Under the pieces are notes generated by a model. That model saw nothing but the letters and a program-made list of their open reading frames with translations. It had not been told where the DNA came from and ran no database searches. From positions 1 to 34,409 of IMG/VR virus record IMGVR_UViG_3300031963_000523: a DNA stretch of 34,409 nt; one strand, written 5' to 3'. The stretch comes from a virus. The translations under genes were made by a program, and so were the position numbers. Of the stretch, positions 22,263 to 29,869 are shown in pieces; positions within the stretch are counted from its first letter, which is position 1, and the number at the start of each line of letters is the position of its first letter.

Positions 22263-23582
22263 ATGGGCAAGGGTGGAGGAGGCAGCGCGCCAGCCGCGCC
22301 AGATCCAGTCAAGACATCTGAGGCGCAGGCGGATGCCTACATCAAGGCTGCAAAGCAATCGAGCATCCTGAACAATCTGTCTCAATTCACGCCTTACGGG
22401 AACATCACGTTCGACAAGGACGAGGAAGGCGTTCCAATCGCGCAGCGCGTGTCTCTGTCTCCTGCCCAGCAAGCGGCCTTTGACGCTCAGACGCAGTTGC
22501 AGGGCACTCTGTCCAACGCCGCCGCGCAGTTGGCAGGCTCCGTGCCTACAGGCCCCTTTGGCCTCCCGACCAATCTGCCGGGATACACAACGGGCTTGGA
22601 CCTTGATGGTGCTCCGGACTACATGCGAAGCCTCAACCTTGCCAACGTGCCTAACGCACCAGGGACGGGTGATTTCTCCGCGGACCGGAACACCTACGAA
22701 CAGGCAATGTTCAACCGCGGCATGAGCCTGATGCGACCTGAGTTTGAGCAGCAGGGAAGGGATACGCGGCAGATGCTTGCAGACCGTGGGCTGCCCATTA
22801 CGGGCGAGGCGTACAACACGGAGATGGACCGTCTTGGCCGGTCTCAGGGCGAGCAGATGGGCCGGATTGCGGCTGATGCGCTTGCTGCCGGAGCGCAAGA
22901 GCAATCGAGGATGTACGGCCTTGGTACGGACGCAAGGCAGAGGGCGATTGCGGAGCAACTCCAGCAAGGCCAGATTTCTCAACAGGCGCGGCAGGGTATC
23001 ATCTCGGAGGAATTGCAGAACGCGCAGCTTGCACAGCAAGCGCGCCAAGCAATGACCAATGAGGCTTTGCTTCAGTACAACGCGCCGGCGCAGGGTGTGG
23101 CAACGCTTCTTGGCGCGAGCCCGCGAACCCCGACCGTTCAGGGCGGAAACATCTACCAGCAGGGTGTGCAGGCTCCGGACGTGCAGGGCAACATCTGGAA
23201 CTCGTACAATTCGCAGCTCAACGCCTATAACCAGCGGCAAGCGAACAACAATTCCATGTGGTCTGGCATCGGCTCAATTGTTGGAAGCATTGCGAGCATC
23301 CCGGGCATTTTCTCGGACCGGAACATGAAGACCAAGGTGCGGTCTGCGGACACCATCCTAAACCGGATGGAGAAGATCCCGATCAAGTCATGGCAGTACA
23401 AGCCGGGCTCTGTCCCCGGTGACAATGGTGCGCGCCATGTCGGACCTATGGCTCAGGACTTCAAGGGTTTCTTTGGTTTGGGGGATGGGCGGTCCATTCC
23501 CGTTGTTGATGCAGTGGGCGTCAACATGGCAGCAACGCAGCAACTTGCTCGCAAAGTGAAGCGCATGGAGGCGCGGCGCTGA
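22263..23582 (+). CDS. Virion protein with C-terminal Peptidase_S74-type chaperone domain
   Basis: A 439-residue protein. The N-terminus (GKGGGGSAPAAPDPVKTSEA) and the FTPYGNITF segment belong to a common phage protein family near nozzle and ejection genes. The middle is Gln/Ala-rich and helical. The last 89 residues resemble the intramolecular chaperone domain S74: Ser351-Asp352 in FSDRNMKTKVR, then WQYKPG, HVGPMAQDFKGFFG and a terminal VNMAATQQLARKVKRME helix. In this family the chaperone trimerises the protein and cuts itself off just before the Ser. Self-cleavage is inferred from the conserved Ser-Asp. Confidence 0.75.
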   Translation: MGKGGGGSAPAAPDPVKTSEAQADAYIKAAKQSSILNNLSQFTPYGNITFDKDEEGVPIAQRVSLSPAQQAAFDAQTQLQGTLSNAAAQLAGSVPTGPFGLPTNLPGYTTGLDLDGAPDYMRSLNLANVPNAPGTGDFSADRNTYEQAMFNRGMSLMRPEFEQQGRDTRQMLADRGLPITGEAYNTEMDRLGRSQGEQMGRIAADALAAGAQEQSRMYGLGTDARQRAIAEQLQQGQISQQARQGIISEELQNAQLAQQARQAMTNEALLQYNAPAQGVATLLGASPRTPTVQGGNIYQQGVQAPDVQGNIWNSYNSQLNAYNQRQANNNSMWSGIGSIVGSIASIPGIFSDRNMKTKVRSADTILNRMEKIPIKSWQYKPGSVPGDNGARHVGPMAQDFKGFFGLGDGRSIPVVDAVGVNMAATQQLARKVKRMEARR

Positions 23583-23872
23583 TGCCAAAGATTTCAGGCT
23601 CCTACCACGGCATTACATCGCAACCTCAGTTCCAAACTTACCCCACGGCGGGGATGCTGCAGGTTCCACAGCAGCCTCTTGCACCTCCGCCCCCTCCGCC
23701 TCCGCCACCGCCTCCGTCGCAAGTGCCAACAGGCACGCTGCCAACAACTCCAACGACGCAACCCACATTGCCGTCCATCGCCCCGCTCGGGCCTGTGCTC
23801 CCTGGCGCGGACACCATCACGCCAGAGCGCGAGCGGCTGATCCGTTCCGTCATGAATACATACGAGAGGTAA
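23582..23872 (+). CDS. Proline-rich protein with an 11-Pro run
   Basis: A 96-residue, disordered-looking protein that starts in a TGATG overlap. It has eleven consecutive Pro at about 35-45 and a Thr/Pro-rich stretch. A charged C-terminal helix RERLIRSVMNTYER resembles the tag in shape but not in key residues. A long Pro run would need EF-P for efficient translation. It is the first of three Pro-rich proteins in a row. I do not recognise a function. Confidence 0.66.
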   Translation: MPKISGSYHGITSQPQFQTYPTAGMLQVPQQPLAPPPPPPPPPPPSQVPTGTLPTTPTTQPTLPSIAPLGPVLPGADTITPERERLIRSVMNTYER

Positions 23873-23873
23873 G

Positions 23874-24308
23874 ATGACGCCCTTCTTCCAGCAGTATCCT
23901 CCATCCCAGACAATGCCCGGCTTTGAGCAGGTTGGTCCGGGGGCCATGCCAAAGCCCATGCCCAATGTGCCCCAGATCAACCCCGGCATGCCTAAGCCGA
24001 TGGGTGACATTCCTCAAATCAATCCCGGCATGCCAAAGCCCCCGGTTGACATCCCCCAGATCAATCCGGGGATGCCGCCGGCTGTAAGCCCTGCAAATCC
24101 CATGATGCCGAAGCCTCAGACAGGCGCTCCGCAGATCAATCCCGGGCCTACAGGAAACCTGACTCCGGGGCGCGGGGCTCTCGTCAACGCCATCATGAAC
24201 CGCACACAAGCCCCACGCCCGCAGATGGGCAACTACCGCCCGCCGCAGGGCATGCGCCCGATGGGCCAGCCACAGTCCCCGCTCAACAACCGTCCAAGGA
24301 GGCCCTGA
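23874..24308 (+). CDS. Proline-rich repeat protein
   Basis: A 144-residue protein with a 14-residue repeat PKPxxxxPQINPGM three times in tandem (residues 26-67) and a degenerate fourth copy (79-92). After it comes a conserved-looking GRGALVNAIMNRTQ helix and a basic, Pro-rich tail. Disordered or extended structure is likely. Tandem copies differ at many third bases, so the repeat is old or under protein-level selection. The role is unknown; internal virion or linker protein is a guess from neighbours. Confidence 0.66.
   Translation: MTPFFQQYPPSQTMPGFEQVGPGAMPKPMPNVPQINPGMPKPMGDIPQINPGMPKPPVDIPQINPGMPPAVSPANPMMPKPQTGAPQINPGPTGNLTPGRGALVNAIMNRTQAPRPQMGNYRPPQGMRPMGQPQSPLNNRPRRP
23949..24074 (+). 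repeat. Three tandem 42-bp (14-residue) repeats
   Basis: Three in-frame copies encoding PKPxxxxPQINPGM follow one another without gaps, with a further degenerate copy at 24108-24149. Silent differences between copies show they are not recent duplications. Confidence 0.75.
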
Positions 24309-24314
24309 TCCGTC

Positions 24315-24884
24315 ATGGCGTTTTTCAACCCCAACCAGCAGTCCCAGTTGATGGGCCAGATGTTCTCCAACCCGCAAGGGCAGGGCGGGATGATGCCCCC
24401 CATGGCCGGTCAGGGCGGCGTCAACTCAGGCCCCAACATCGGCCCGTCCTTTGCCGGCCCGGAAGGCCCGCAGGGGGTATCAAGCCCGAGAGACCAATTT
24501 GGCCCGATGCCCTTCACAGGCCCCATGCCTGATTTCCAGATGGGCCCCTTCGTGCCGGGAAGTGACACGGGGATCCGCGAGCTTGGCAATGTCCCGGTCA
24601 ACCCCATGCCCTACACGCCCAATGACGGCTATGGCGGAAGGCCCCCGATCGGCCCCATGCCCCTCCCGCGCCCGGGCTCGGGACCGGATGCGCAGCCCAT
24701 GCCATTCCCCTCATCGCGCGAGCATGGCGGGCGACCTCCCATGCCTGGCCGCGGGATACCCGTGAACGACGCCATCTCCGGCACGAGCCGCCCTGCGGAT
24801 GCTGCAGGCTCTGGTGCAATCTCGGATGAAGACCGTCGCCGCCTTATTGAAGCAATCCTGCGCCGCTCTTATGGCGGCATGTAA
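24315..24884 (+). CDS. Pro/Gly/Met-rich protein with a C-terminal helical end
   Basis: A 189-residue low-complexity protein: an N-terminal helix (FNPNQQSQLMGQMFSN), then long Pro, Gly and Met-rich stretches (GPMPFTGPMPDFQMGPF). It ends in DEDRRRLIEAILRRSYGGM, similar to the ends of the two proteins before it (RERLIRSVMNTYER, GRGALVNAIMNRTQ). These endings suggest a common interaction partner. I do not recognise a function. It is the third Pro-rich gene in a row. Confidence 0.66.
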   Translation: MAFFNPNQQSQLMGQMFSNPQGQGGMMPPMAGQGGVNSGPNIGPSFAGPEGPQGVSSPRDQFGPMPFTGPMPDFQMGPFVPGSDTGIRELGNVPVNPMPYTPNDGYGGRPPIGPMPLPRPGSGPDAQPMPFPSSREHGGRPPMPGRGIPVNDAISGTSRPADAAGSGAISDEDRRRLIEAILRRSYGGM

Positions 24885-24896
24885 GGGTCAGAAGAC

Positions 24897-26489
24897 ATGG
24901 CAGTAGGCTGGCAACAGAAACCATTTCCGGGACCAACCCCGTTCTTTGGGTATCCGCAGGATGAAATGGACGGCGGCACAGGCATGCCCGTGCCTACGCT
25001 TCCGCCCGTGGGTGGCGTGGGCGCTCCGGTCCAGCCTCAGGAGGCCACCCAGCCCATCTTCGCCCCTCAGGATATGTTCAAGGGCGGCATGTTCGGCGAC
25101 ACGCCACCCGTCAACAACAAGCCGCAGGAGCAAGCCCCGGAGGGGGATTGGCCGTCCGAGGATGCAATCGGGCGCCGGCGCAAGTTGGCAGAGGCCCTCA
25201 TGGGCAAGCAGATGGAGGTCAATCACCCGGTGCAGGCGGTGGCCAATGCGGTAAGCCAGATTGCGGGGGCTTACGTCCAGAACCGTGCGGATCGGGATGA
25301 GGCGGACTTACTGAAGCGCCGGCGGGATTTCTTCCTCGGTGCGCTGAAGGACGGCGGCGACTTCGACGGCATGATGACCAAAGCCATGCAGAGCCCTGAT
25401 CCTTATCTGCAGGACATAGCGCTCAAGTACAAGCTTGCAGCTCTTCAGGATCGCGGCAAGAAGGGCGGAAGGCCTGAAGAAACTGAGATCAAATATGAAG
25501 ACGGTACGGCGCAGAGTGCCTATTGGGACACTGAGCAGAACCGGTGGGTTCCTTACGGAGACCGTTATCCGAGGTTTGCAAAGGCTGTTGGCGGCGGTGG
25601 CGGCGGTGGCGGGTCTGGTGGTGCTGGAGAAAGATTTGCCCCCGTAAAGCCAGCAGAAACAAGTGAGCAAGACCCATCACAGCAAGCTTTTTCTACTCCG
25701 GGCCCGCGGGGCAAATACTCTCTGAAAGAGGGCCCGCAAATGAATGGTCCGGACGGGCGGCCAGTGTACACAACCTATAATCCGAATGACGGTAACTATT
25801 ACTACCGCAGCCAAGATGGATTGTGGCGTGTTGCGAGCGGGCAGCGTTCTGTTTCTCCCATGACAGAGCAGCAGTTTTACAAACTGAAGTTGGAGAGGCA
25901 GGACGAAGTCAACGGCTTGAAGGCTCTGCAGAAGTATTTCCAGACCGTCAAAGACATTCCAACCGGTGTCCAGCGTTGGTCAATAGATATATCCGGGAAG
26001 TTCAAGACATTTCTTGGTCAGCAAGGGCTTACTGAAAACGAGTTCAATTTGATGGACAGCGGCGCCAAGGTGCAAGCCTTGCTTGGCATGTTCAGGACCA
26101 CGATTGTCGGCCCCGGCGTCATGACAGAATACGACGCTGTCCGTGTTTTGCAGGCGTTAGGCGGAGACCCTGCATCTGCGCTGCAAAACCCTGCTGTCAT
26201 GCAACAAATCCTTAGCGACCTCTACACGCGCAAGCGCGAGCGTGCGCTGGAAATCCAGCAAACGTACGAAGACCAATTGAAGGCAAGAGGTATTGTCCCG
26301 AAAGAAGATGGGCTTGGCGTGCCGGAAAACCTTGCGGTTCAAGAGCCAAGCAAGGCATCTGGTGCCAGGGGTCTTCCGCTTCCAAGGCGTGAGGAGAAGG
26401 GTCTTTTGAAGGACGGCGAAATATACGACATCAAAGGTCGCCCAGCGCGATGGGACGCCGCCAAGCAAAAATTCTATCCGGTGAGGTAA
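24897..26489 (+). CDS. Internal virion (ejection-type) protein
   Basis: A 530-residue protein. The first 85 residues are Pro/Gly-rich like the preceding proteins. Then IGRRRKLAEALMGKQ (about 91-105) and PVQAVANAVSQIAGAYVQNRAD form a helical segment I have seen in many phage internal proteins. A glycine linker (GGGGGGGG near 232) follows. The C-terminal half has GQQGLTENEFNLMDSGAK and MTEYDAVRVLQALGGDP, typical of internal proteins. It lies beside the 759-residue protein, so a role in the ejected DNA-delivery assembly is likely. The last segment (YDIKGRPARWDAAKQKF) looks structured. Confidence 0.7.
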   Translation: MAVGWQQKPFPGPTPFFGYPQDEMDGGTGMPVPTLPPVGGVGAPVQPQEATQPIFAPQDMFKGGMFGDTPPVNNKPQEQAPEGDWPSEDAIGRRRKLAEALMGKQMEVNHPVQAVANAVSQIAGAYVQNRADRDEADLLKRRRDFFLGALKDGGDFDGMMTKAMQSPDPYLQDIALKYKLAALQDRGKKGGRPEETEIKYEDGTAQSAYWDTEQNRWVPYGDRYPRFAKAVGGGGGGGGSGGAGERFAPVKPAETSEQDPSQQAFSTPGPRGKYSLKEGPQMNGPDGRPVYTTYNPNDGNYYYRSQDGLWRVASGQRSVSPMTEQQFYKLKLERQDEVNGLKALQKYFQTVKDIPTGVQRWSIDISGKFKTFLGQQGLTENEFNLMDSGAKVQALLGMFRTTIVGPGVMTEYDAVRVLQALGGDPASALQNPAVMQQILSDLYTRKRERALEIQQTYEDQLKARGIVPKEDGLGVPENLAVQEPSKASGARGLPLPRREEKGLLKDGEIYDIKGRPARWDAAKQKFYPVR

Positions 26490-26492
26490 CGC

Positions 26493-28772
26493 ATGCCATA
26501 CATCCCAAAGGTATCTCCGGAAGCAAAGCGGCGCTGGGTTGAGGACAATATGGGGTTGTCCTTTGAAGAGGCCACGCAGGACGACGGCGGCATAACCTTT
26601 GAAGAAGCACTGAAGGGGGAGCCATCGCCTGCGGGAGGGCGCACGTGGGGCGAATGGTACGCAGAAAACTTCGAAGACCTTGCACCCCAGGAGGTATCGG
26701 CGGGATTGCGCACGCTTGCAGGGCGCGGCACCTACGAGGAAAACCGCCGCGATCTCGAGCAGCGTCGGCGGGCAGGATTGCAGCCCGGAGACAACCGCAC
26801 GCTTGATGAGCAGCGTGCAGGCTATTCCATGAACCTTGTCAACAACGCCACGCTTGGGTGGGGCCCGGAGGTTCTGGCGGGAGTTGATACTGCGGTTAAG
26901 GGCGGAGACTATGACCGCAACCTTGAGCGCGCGCGCCGCGTGCAGCAGGACTACCGCGAAAAGGAAAGCGACTGGTCTGCCGGCAACATCGCCTCAGGAG
27001 GTGTTGGGTTCGTCTTGAGCGGCGGTCCTCTCACAAAGCTGTATCAGGGCGCGACAGGCGCTATCCGCGGCGTGCGCGCGGGCCTTGGGGCGGAAACGGC
27101 TGCGCAGGCGGCACTGGCGGCAGGGAAGACTGCACCCACGGGTGTTGCAGGTCGTATTGCAGCGGCTCCAGTTACAAAGGGTGGGAGGACGGTTGAGAAC
27201 CTTACAGCCCTTGGCCTTACGGGCACAGCGGCCGGGGAGCTCGCCCCTACAGGCCAATTGAAGGCAGAGGGCATGGGGGCGCGCATGGCGACCAATGCCG
27301 TTCTCGGCTCTGGCGCGGGGGTGCTTGGGATTGCCGCAACCAGTGCCGGGCAGAAGATGCAGAACCTCATCTTGAGCTCTGACCGCAAGGCGGCGCGGTA
27401 TCTCGCGCAGAAGTTCTACGATAGCGGAAAGAACATAGACGAGTTCGCGGAGGAGTATTTCGGCGCGGCTGCGAGTGGAAAGCCCATTGCTCCCGTTGAT
27501 GTTGCGCCTCAATCGGTGCGGGATGCAGGAACGGCTGCGGCGCGCATGCCGGGAGCGGGCCGGGATCGAGCTGTTGATTTCCTTGAAGAGCGGCAGCAGG
27601 CCATGGGCAAGAGGCTTGCGGATGACATGGAAGTCGCCCTTGGCAAGCCGCCGGGGTCTTACGTGCAGACGGCCGACGAGATCGCAGCAGCAAGGTCTGC
27701 CGAGGCCAAGCCCTATTATGACAAGGCCTTTGAAGGCAACAGGCCTGTCAGCGGGCAGAAGGTTGTGGAGCTGACCAACCGCCCAAGCGGGAAGAGCGCA
27801 ATCCAGCAAGGCCTCAAGATGGCGCAGGATGAAGGCATCCCGCTTGATGAGCTTGTGGTGCGGGACGCAAAGGGCAACATCGTGGGCTACACGATGAAGG
27901 CCATGCACTACGGCAAGATGGCGCTTGATGACATGATTGATAGCGCGGTGCGGTCTGGCAACAACCAGGCAGCGCGAAACCTCACCACGCTGAAGAACCA
28001 GTGGCTTGACGAGATGGACCGCCTCAGCCCGGATTATGCTCAAGGGCGGCGGATCTTTGCCGGCCACTCTGCAAACAACCGAGCTCTCGAGGCTGGTCGC
28101 AAGGCAGTAAACAGCCACCCTGACCAGATCAAGAAGGATCTGGATGGCATGAGCCGGAGCGAGCAGGAGTTCTACCGTCAAGGGTACTCACAGCGTGTGG
28201 TCGAGACGATCGAAAGCGCGCCGGACAAGGGTAACGCAGTCAACAGGATCTTTGGCACGCAAGCCAAGAGGGACCGGATGCGGGCGGTGCTGGGTGATGA
28301 GCAATACGAGGTCCTCGCGCAACGCTACGGGCTCGAGTCCAAGATGTACCGGACCTATGCGGATGTGAACGTGGGTTCTCCCACGGCACAACGCTCGGCG
28401 GCGCAGCAGGACCTTAACGAGGGCATCGCCTCCTTGTCTCCTGAAGCTGCAATGGGCATGGGCCAAAGCATCACGCGGGGCAGCATCATGCCCCTGATAA
28501 ACCAGCTTGGCTGGCAGAGGTTCCAGGCTGCACTTAACGCAATTGGCGCGCGCACCCGCGAGAAGATCGTTAAGCTTCTGTTTTCGAACGATGCGGATGA
28601 GGTGCGTGCCGGCTTGAAGCTGCTCGATCGGGAGTTTGCCATTGTGCAGAAGCAGGCTCAGAACCGGCAGGCTGCTGCCGCAGCTACGGCGGGCGCGGAT
28701 GAAGGGCGGGAGACCGCGCGCAAGGTTGGCCTTGGCGCGGCCGTTACCGCACAATCCTATTCCCCCTTCTAG
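26493..28772 (+). CDS. Large internal virion protein, probable ejection protein
   Basis: A 759-residue protein, the longest after the portal and among the last on this transcription unit. Residues about 116-150 (WGPEVLAGVDTAVKGGDY, then a basic helix) match the protein at 18677. Ala/Gly-rich hydrophobic stretches at about 165-190, 200-225 and 265-290 could cross membranes. The rest is mostly alpha-helical and charged. No transglycosylase motif is evident. Proteins of this type leave the capsid with DNA and build a channel across the cell envelope. Its stop overlaps the convergent minus-strand stop by 3 bases. Confidence 0.72.
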   Translation: MPYIPKVSPEAKRRWVEDNMGLSFEEATQDDGGITFEEALKGEPSPAGGRTWGEWYAENFEDLAPQEVSAGLRTLAGRGTYEENRRDLEQRRRAGLQPGDNRTLDEQRAGYSMNLVNNATLGWGPEVLAGVDTAVKGGDYDRNLERARRVQQDYREKESDWSAGNIASGGVGFVLSGGPLTKLYQGATGAIRGVRAGLGAETAAQAALAAGKTAPTGVAGRIAAAPVTKGGRTVENLTALGLTGTAAGELAPTGQLKAEGMGARMATNAVLGSGAGVLGIAATSAGQKMQNLILSSDRKAARYLAQKFYDSGKNIDEFAEEYFGAAASGKPIAPVDVAPQSVRDAGTAAARMPGAGRDRAVDFLEERQQAMGKRLADDMEVALGKPPGSYVQTADEIAAARSAEAKPYYDKAFEGNRPVSGQKVVELTNRPSGKSAIQQGLKMAQDEGIPLDELVVRDAKGNIVGYTMKAMHYGKMALDDMIDSAVRSGNNQAARNLTTLKNQWLDEMDRLSPDYAQGRRIFAGHSANNRALEAGRKAVNSHPDQIKKDLDGMSRSEQEFYRQGYSQRVVETIESAPDKGNAVNRIFGTQAKRDRMRAVLGDEQYEVLAQRYGLESKMYRTYADVNVGSPTAQRSAAQQDLNEGIASLSPEAAMGMGQSITRGSIMPLINQLGWQRFQAALNAIGARTREKIVKLLFSNDADEVRAGLKLLDREFAIVQKQAQNRQAAAAATAGADEGRETARKVGLGAAVTAQSYSPF

Positions 28773-29014
28773 CCTCGCAAGGGCAGGGGGGTGACATTGT
28801 CGGGAAGCGGTTCCGGGGGATCCTGGCTCTCCTCCCCCTCCGGTTGATCGCTCCCGGCAATGTCCTTCCTGTCAAAGAGATCATCGACCCAGCCTATGTC
28901 GATGGCTCCGATCCAGAACCCTAAGTTCATGAGGATGACCCCGATCAGGCCTCCGGTCACGCCGGCCACAAGGGTCAGGCAGAGATAGATGCACCCCGCG
29001 TACAGCTCGCGCAC
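28769..29014 (-). CDS. Small membrane protein, last gene of the minus-strand operon
   Basis: An 81-residue protein read from GTG 29014, two bases after the HTH gene stop; a GGAGG lies 13 bases upstream. Two close hydrophobic stretches (CIYLCLTLVAGVTGGLIGVI and MNLGFWIGAIDIGW) suggest one or two membrane segments. A cytoplasmic or periplasmic acidic, Pro-rich tail follows (GEESQDPPEPLPD). A longer in-frame reading up to 29245 is a shadow of the HTH gene. Function unknown; a superinfection-related membrane protein is one guess. Confidence 0.55.
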   Translation of the reverse strand: MRELYAGCIYLCLTLVAGVTGGLIGVILMNLGFWIGAIDIGWVDDLFDRKDIAGSDQPEGEESQDPPEPLPDNVTPLPLRG

Positions 29015-29016
29015 GC

Positions 29017-29235
29017 TTAGTCCATCTCCTCCTTCGTCTGGGGATACCACGGGGGGCGGAACCCTTGCTGGATGGCCAGCATTGCAGTCTGCACCGGGCC
29101 GCTGATCTCTATGTCCCCGGCTTCGTATCTGCGGACTGTCCGCCCCGGGTCTCCTCTCAACCCGAGGGCGGTGCCCATTTGATTTGCCGAAAGGCCTAAC
29201 TGGTGGCGTATACGCCGGAACTCCTTGGGGGTCAT
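29017..29235 (-). CDS. XRE-type helix-turn-helix regulator
   Basis: A 72-residue protein with a Cro/CI-type DNA-binding core: EFRRIRHQLGLSANQMGTAL, then GRTVRRYEAGDIEISGPVQT. The second helix-turn-helix half and the Tyr-Glu-x-Gly segment are family features. It probably binds the palindrome at 29803-29819 in the promoter of its own operon. No dimerisation domain beyond the HTH is present. It starts 7 bases after the preceding stop. Confidence 0.75.
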   Translation of the reverse strand: MTPKEFRRIRHQLGLSANQMGTALGLRGDPGRTVRRYEAGDIEISGPVQTAMLAIQQGFRPPWYPQTKEEMD

Positions 29236-29241
29236 CCTTGC

Positions 29242-29505
29242 TCATGCGGCAAGGCTCGCCTTCTCCGTGCGCGTGGCGCGCAGGACTGAGAAGATCGTTT
29301 CCTTGACCACATGCTCCTTTCTGATCTGGATCTTGTTGGTGAGCTTCCAGCCGCTGGTTACGGCTTCTTCCTCGCCACCAAGCTTGGCGGCGATTTCTGC
29401 GTCAATCTCCTTGAGGCGCTTTTGGTTCGCCTCGATCCCGGCCTTGAGCGCAGCGCGCTCGTCAAGCAGGGAGGGGAGAAGGTTGTCGTTCGTGAGGTCA
29501 AGCAT
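29242..29505 (-). CDS. Small coiled-coil phage protein
   Basis: An 87-residue protein; ATG 29505 has AGGAGA upstream and is preferred over an in-frame start at 29586. Residues about 8-45 form a coiled coil (LLDERAALKAGIEANQKRLK), then SGWKLTNKIQIRKEHVVKET and VLRATRTEK. Proteins of this type (an N-terminal coil, then a W-K-x-T-x-K core) are small early-type phage proteins of unknown function. It is the second gene of the minus-strand operon. Confidence 0.68.
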   Translation of the reverse strand: MLDLTNDNLLPSLLDERAALKAGIEANQKRLKEIDAEIAAKLGGEEEAVTSGWKLTNKIQIRKEHVVKETIFSVLRATRTEKASLAA

Positions 29506-29548
29506 AGTCTGTCTCCTATGGTGAGCGGGCCGATGGCCCTGAGGTTGA

Positions 29549-29752
29549 TTAGCGGAACTTGAGAAGATCGTAGATGGCGCATTCATTGGCGCCGAGTCCG
29601 GTCTCAGTGACCATCATGCAGATGTGGTCACGGCAGAAAAAGGTGGCATCGCCAACGTCCTTGCGGGTGATCGTAATGCCTTCAATTGTGACTTCGGCAA
29701 CGCCGGGCTTGAAAGCCATGTCAAAGCGTTCGCAAAGGTGAAGTTCGAACAT
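29549..29752 (-). CDS. Small protein, first gene of the minus-strand operon
   Basis: A 67-residue protein with AGGAGGT about 6 bases before the ATG, a strong ribosome site. Three Cys (7, 40, 45) and VTIEGITITRKDVGDATFFC suggest a small beta protein. I recognise no family. It is followed by the coiled-coil, HTH and membrane genes on the same strand and driven by the promoter at 29799-29827. Confidence 0.65.
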   Translation of the reverse strand: MFELHLCERFDMAFKPGVAEVTIEGITITRKDVGDATFFCRDHICMMVTETGLGANECAIYDLLKFR

Positions 29753-29798
29753 CGCGACCTCCTATTGAGTGGGCAGGATTGCCCGTTGCGATGAGATG

Positions 29799-29827
29799 AA
29801 CATAGGGCGTGACGCCCTAAGGCGCAA
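29799..29827 (-). promoter_or_regulatory. Minus-strand operon promoter
   Basis: Read on the minus strand, TTGCGC (29822-29827) is followed after exactly 17 bases by TATGTT (29799-29804). The -35 is weak (three of six), the -10 fair (four of six). The spacer is occupied by the 17-bp palindrome. Confidence 0.5.
29803..29819. promoter_or_regulatory. 17-bp palindromic operator-like site
   Basis: TAGGGCGTGACGCCCTA is perfectly palindromic around its central base. It fills the -35/-10 spacer and overlaps the -10 of the minus-strand promoter, so a bound dimer would block transcription. The HTH protein of the same operon is the natural candidate. No T-run follows on either strand, so it is not a standard terminator. 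Confidence 0.6.
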
Positions 29828-29869
29828 GAGACAATCTGAGTAATTTTATTGCTTTTTTGAGGAGGCCTT

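Noticed and set aside
23690-23725. The CCN run of about 36 bases considered as a simple-sequence repeat.
   Set aside because: Third bases vary and it encodes 11 Pro in frame, so it is treated as part of the protein.
26994-28181. A 395-codon minus-strand open frame within the 759-residue internal protein.
   Set aside because: Composition fits a shadow frame; the + strand product has convincing ejection-type features.
29015-29245. A longer version of the minus-strand membrane protein starting at 29245.
   Set aside because: Its first 77 codons are a Pro/Arg-rich shadow of the HTH gene; the membrane part begins at GTG 29014 right after the HTH stop.
29771-29784. GGGCA/TGCCC hairpin in the leader of the minus-strand operon, considered as a terminator or riboswitch.
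   Set aside because: The stem is only 5 bp with no T-run and no larger fold; it is too weak to call.
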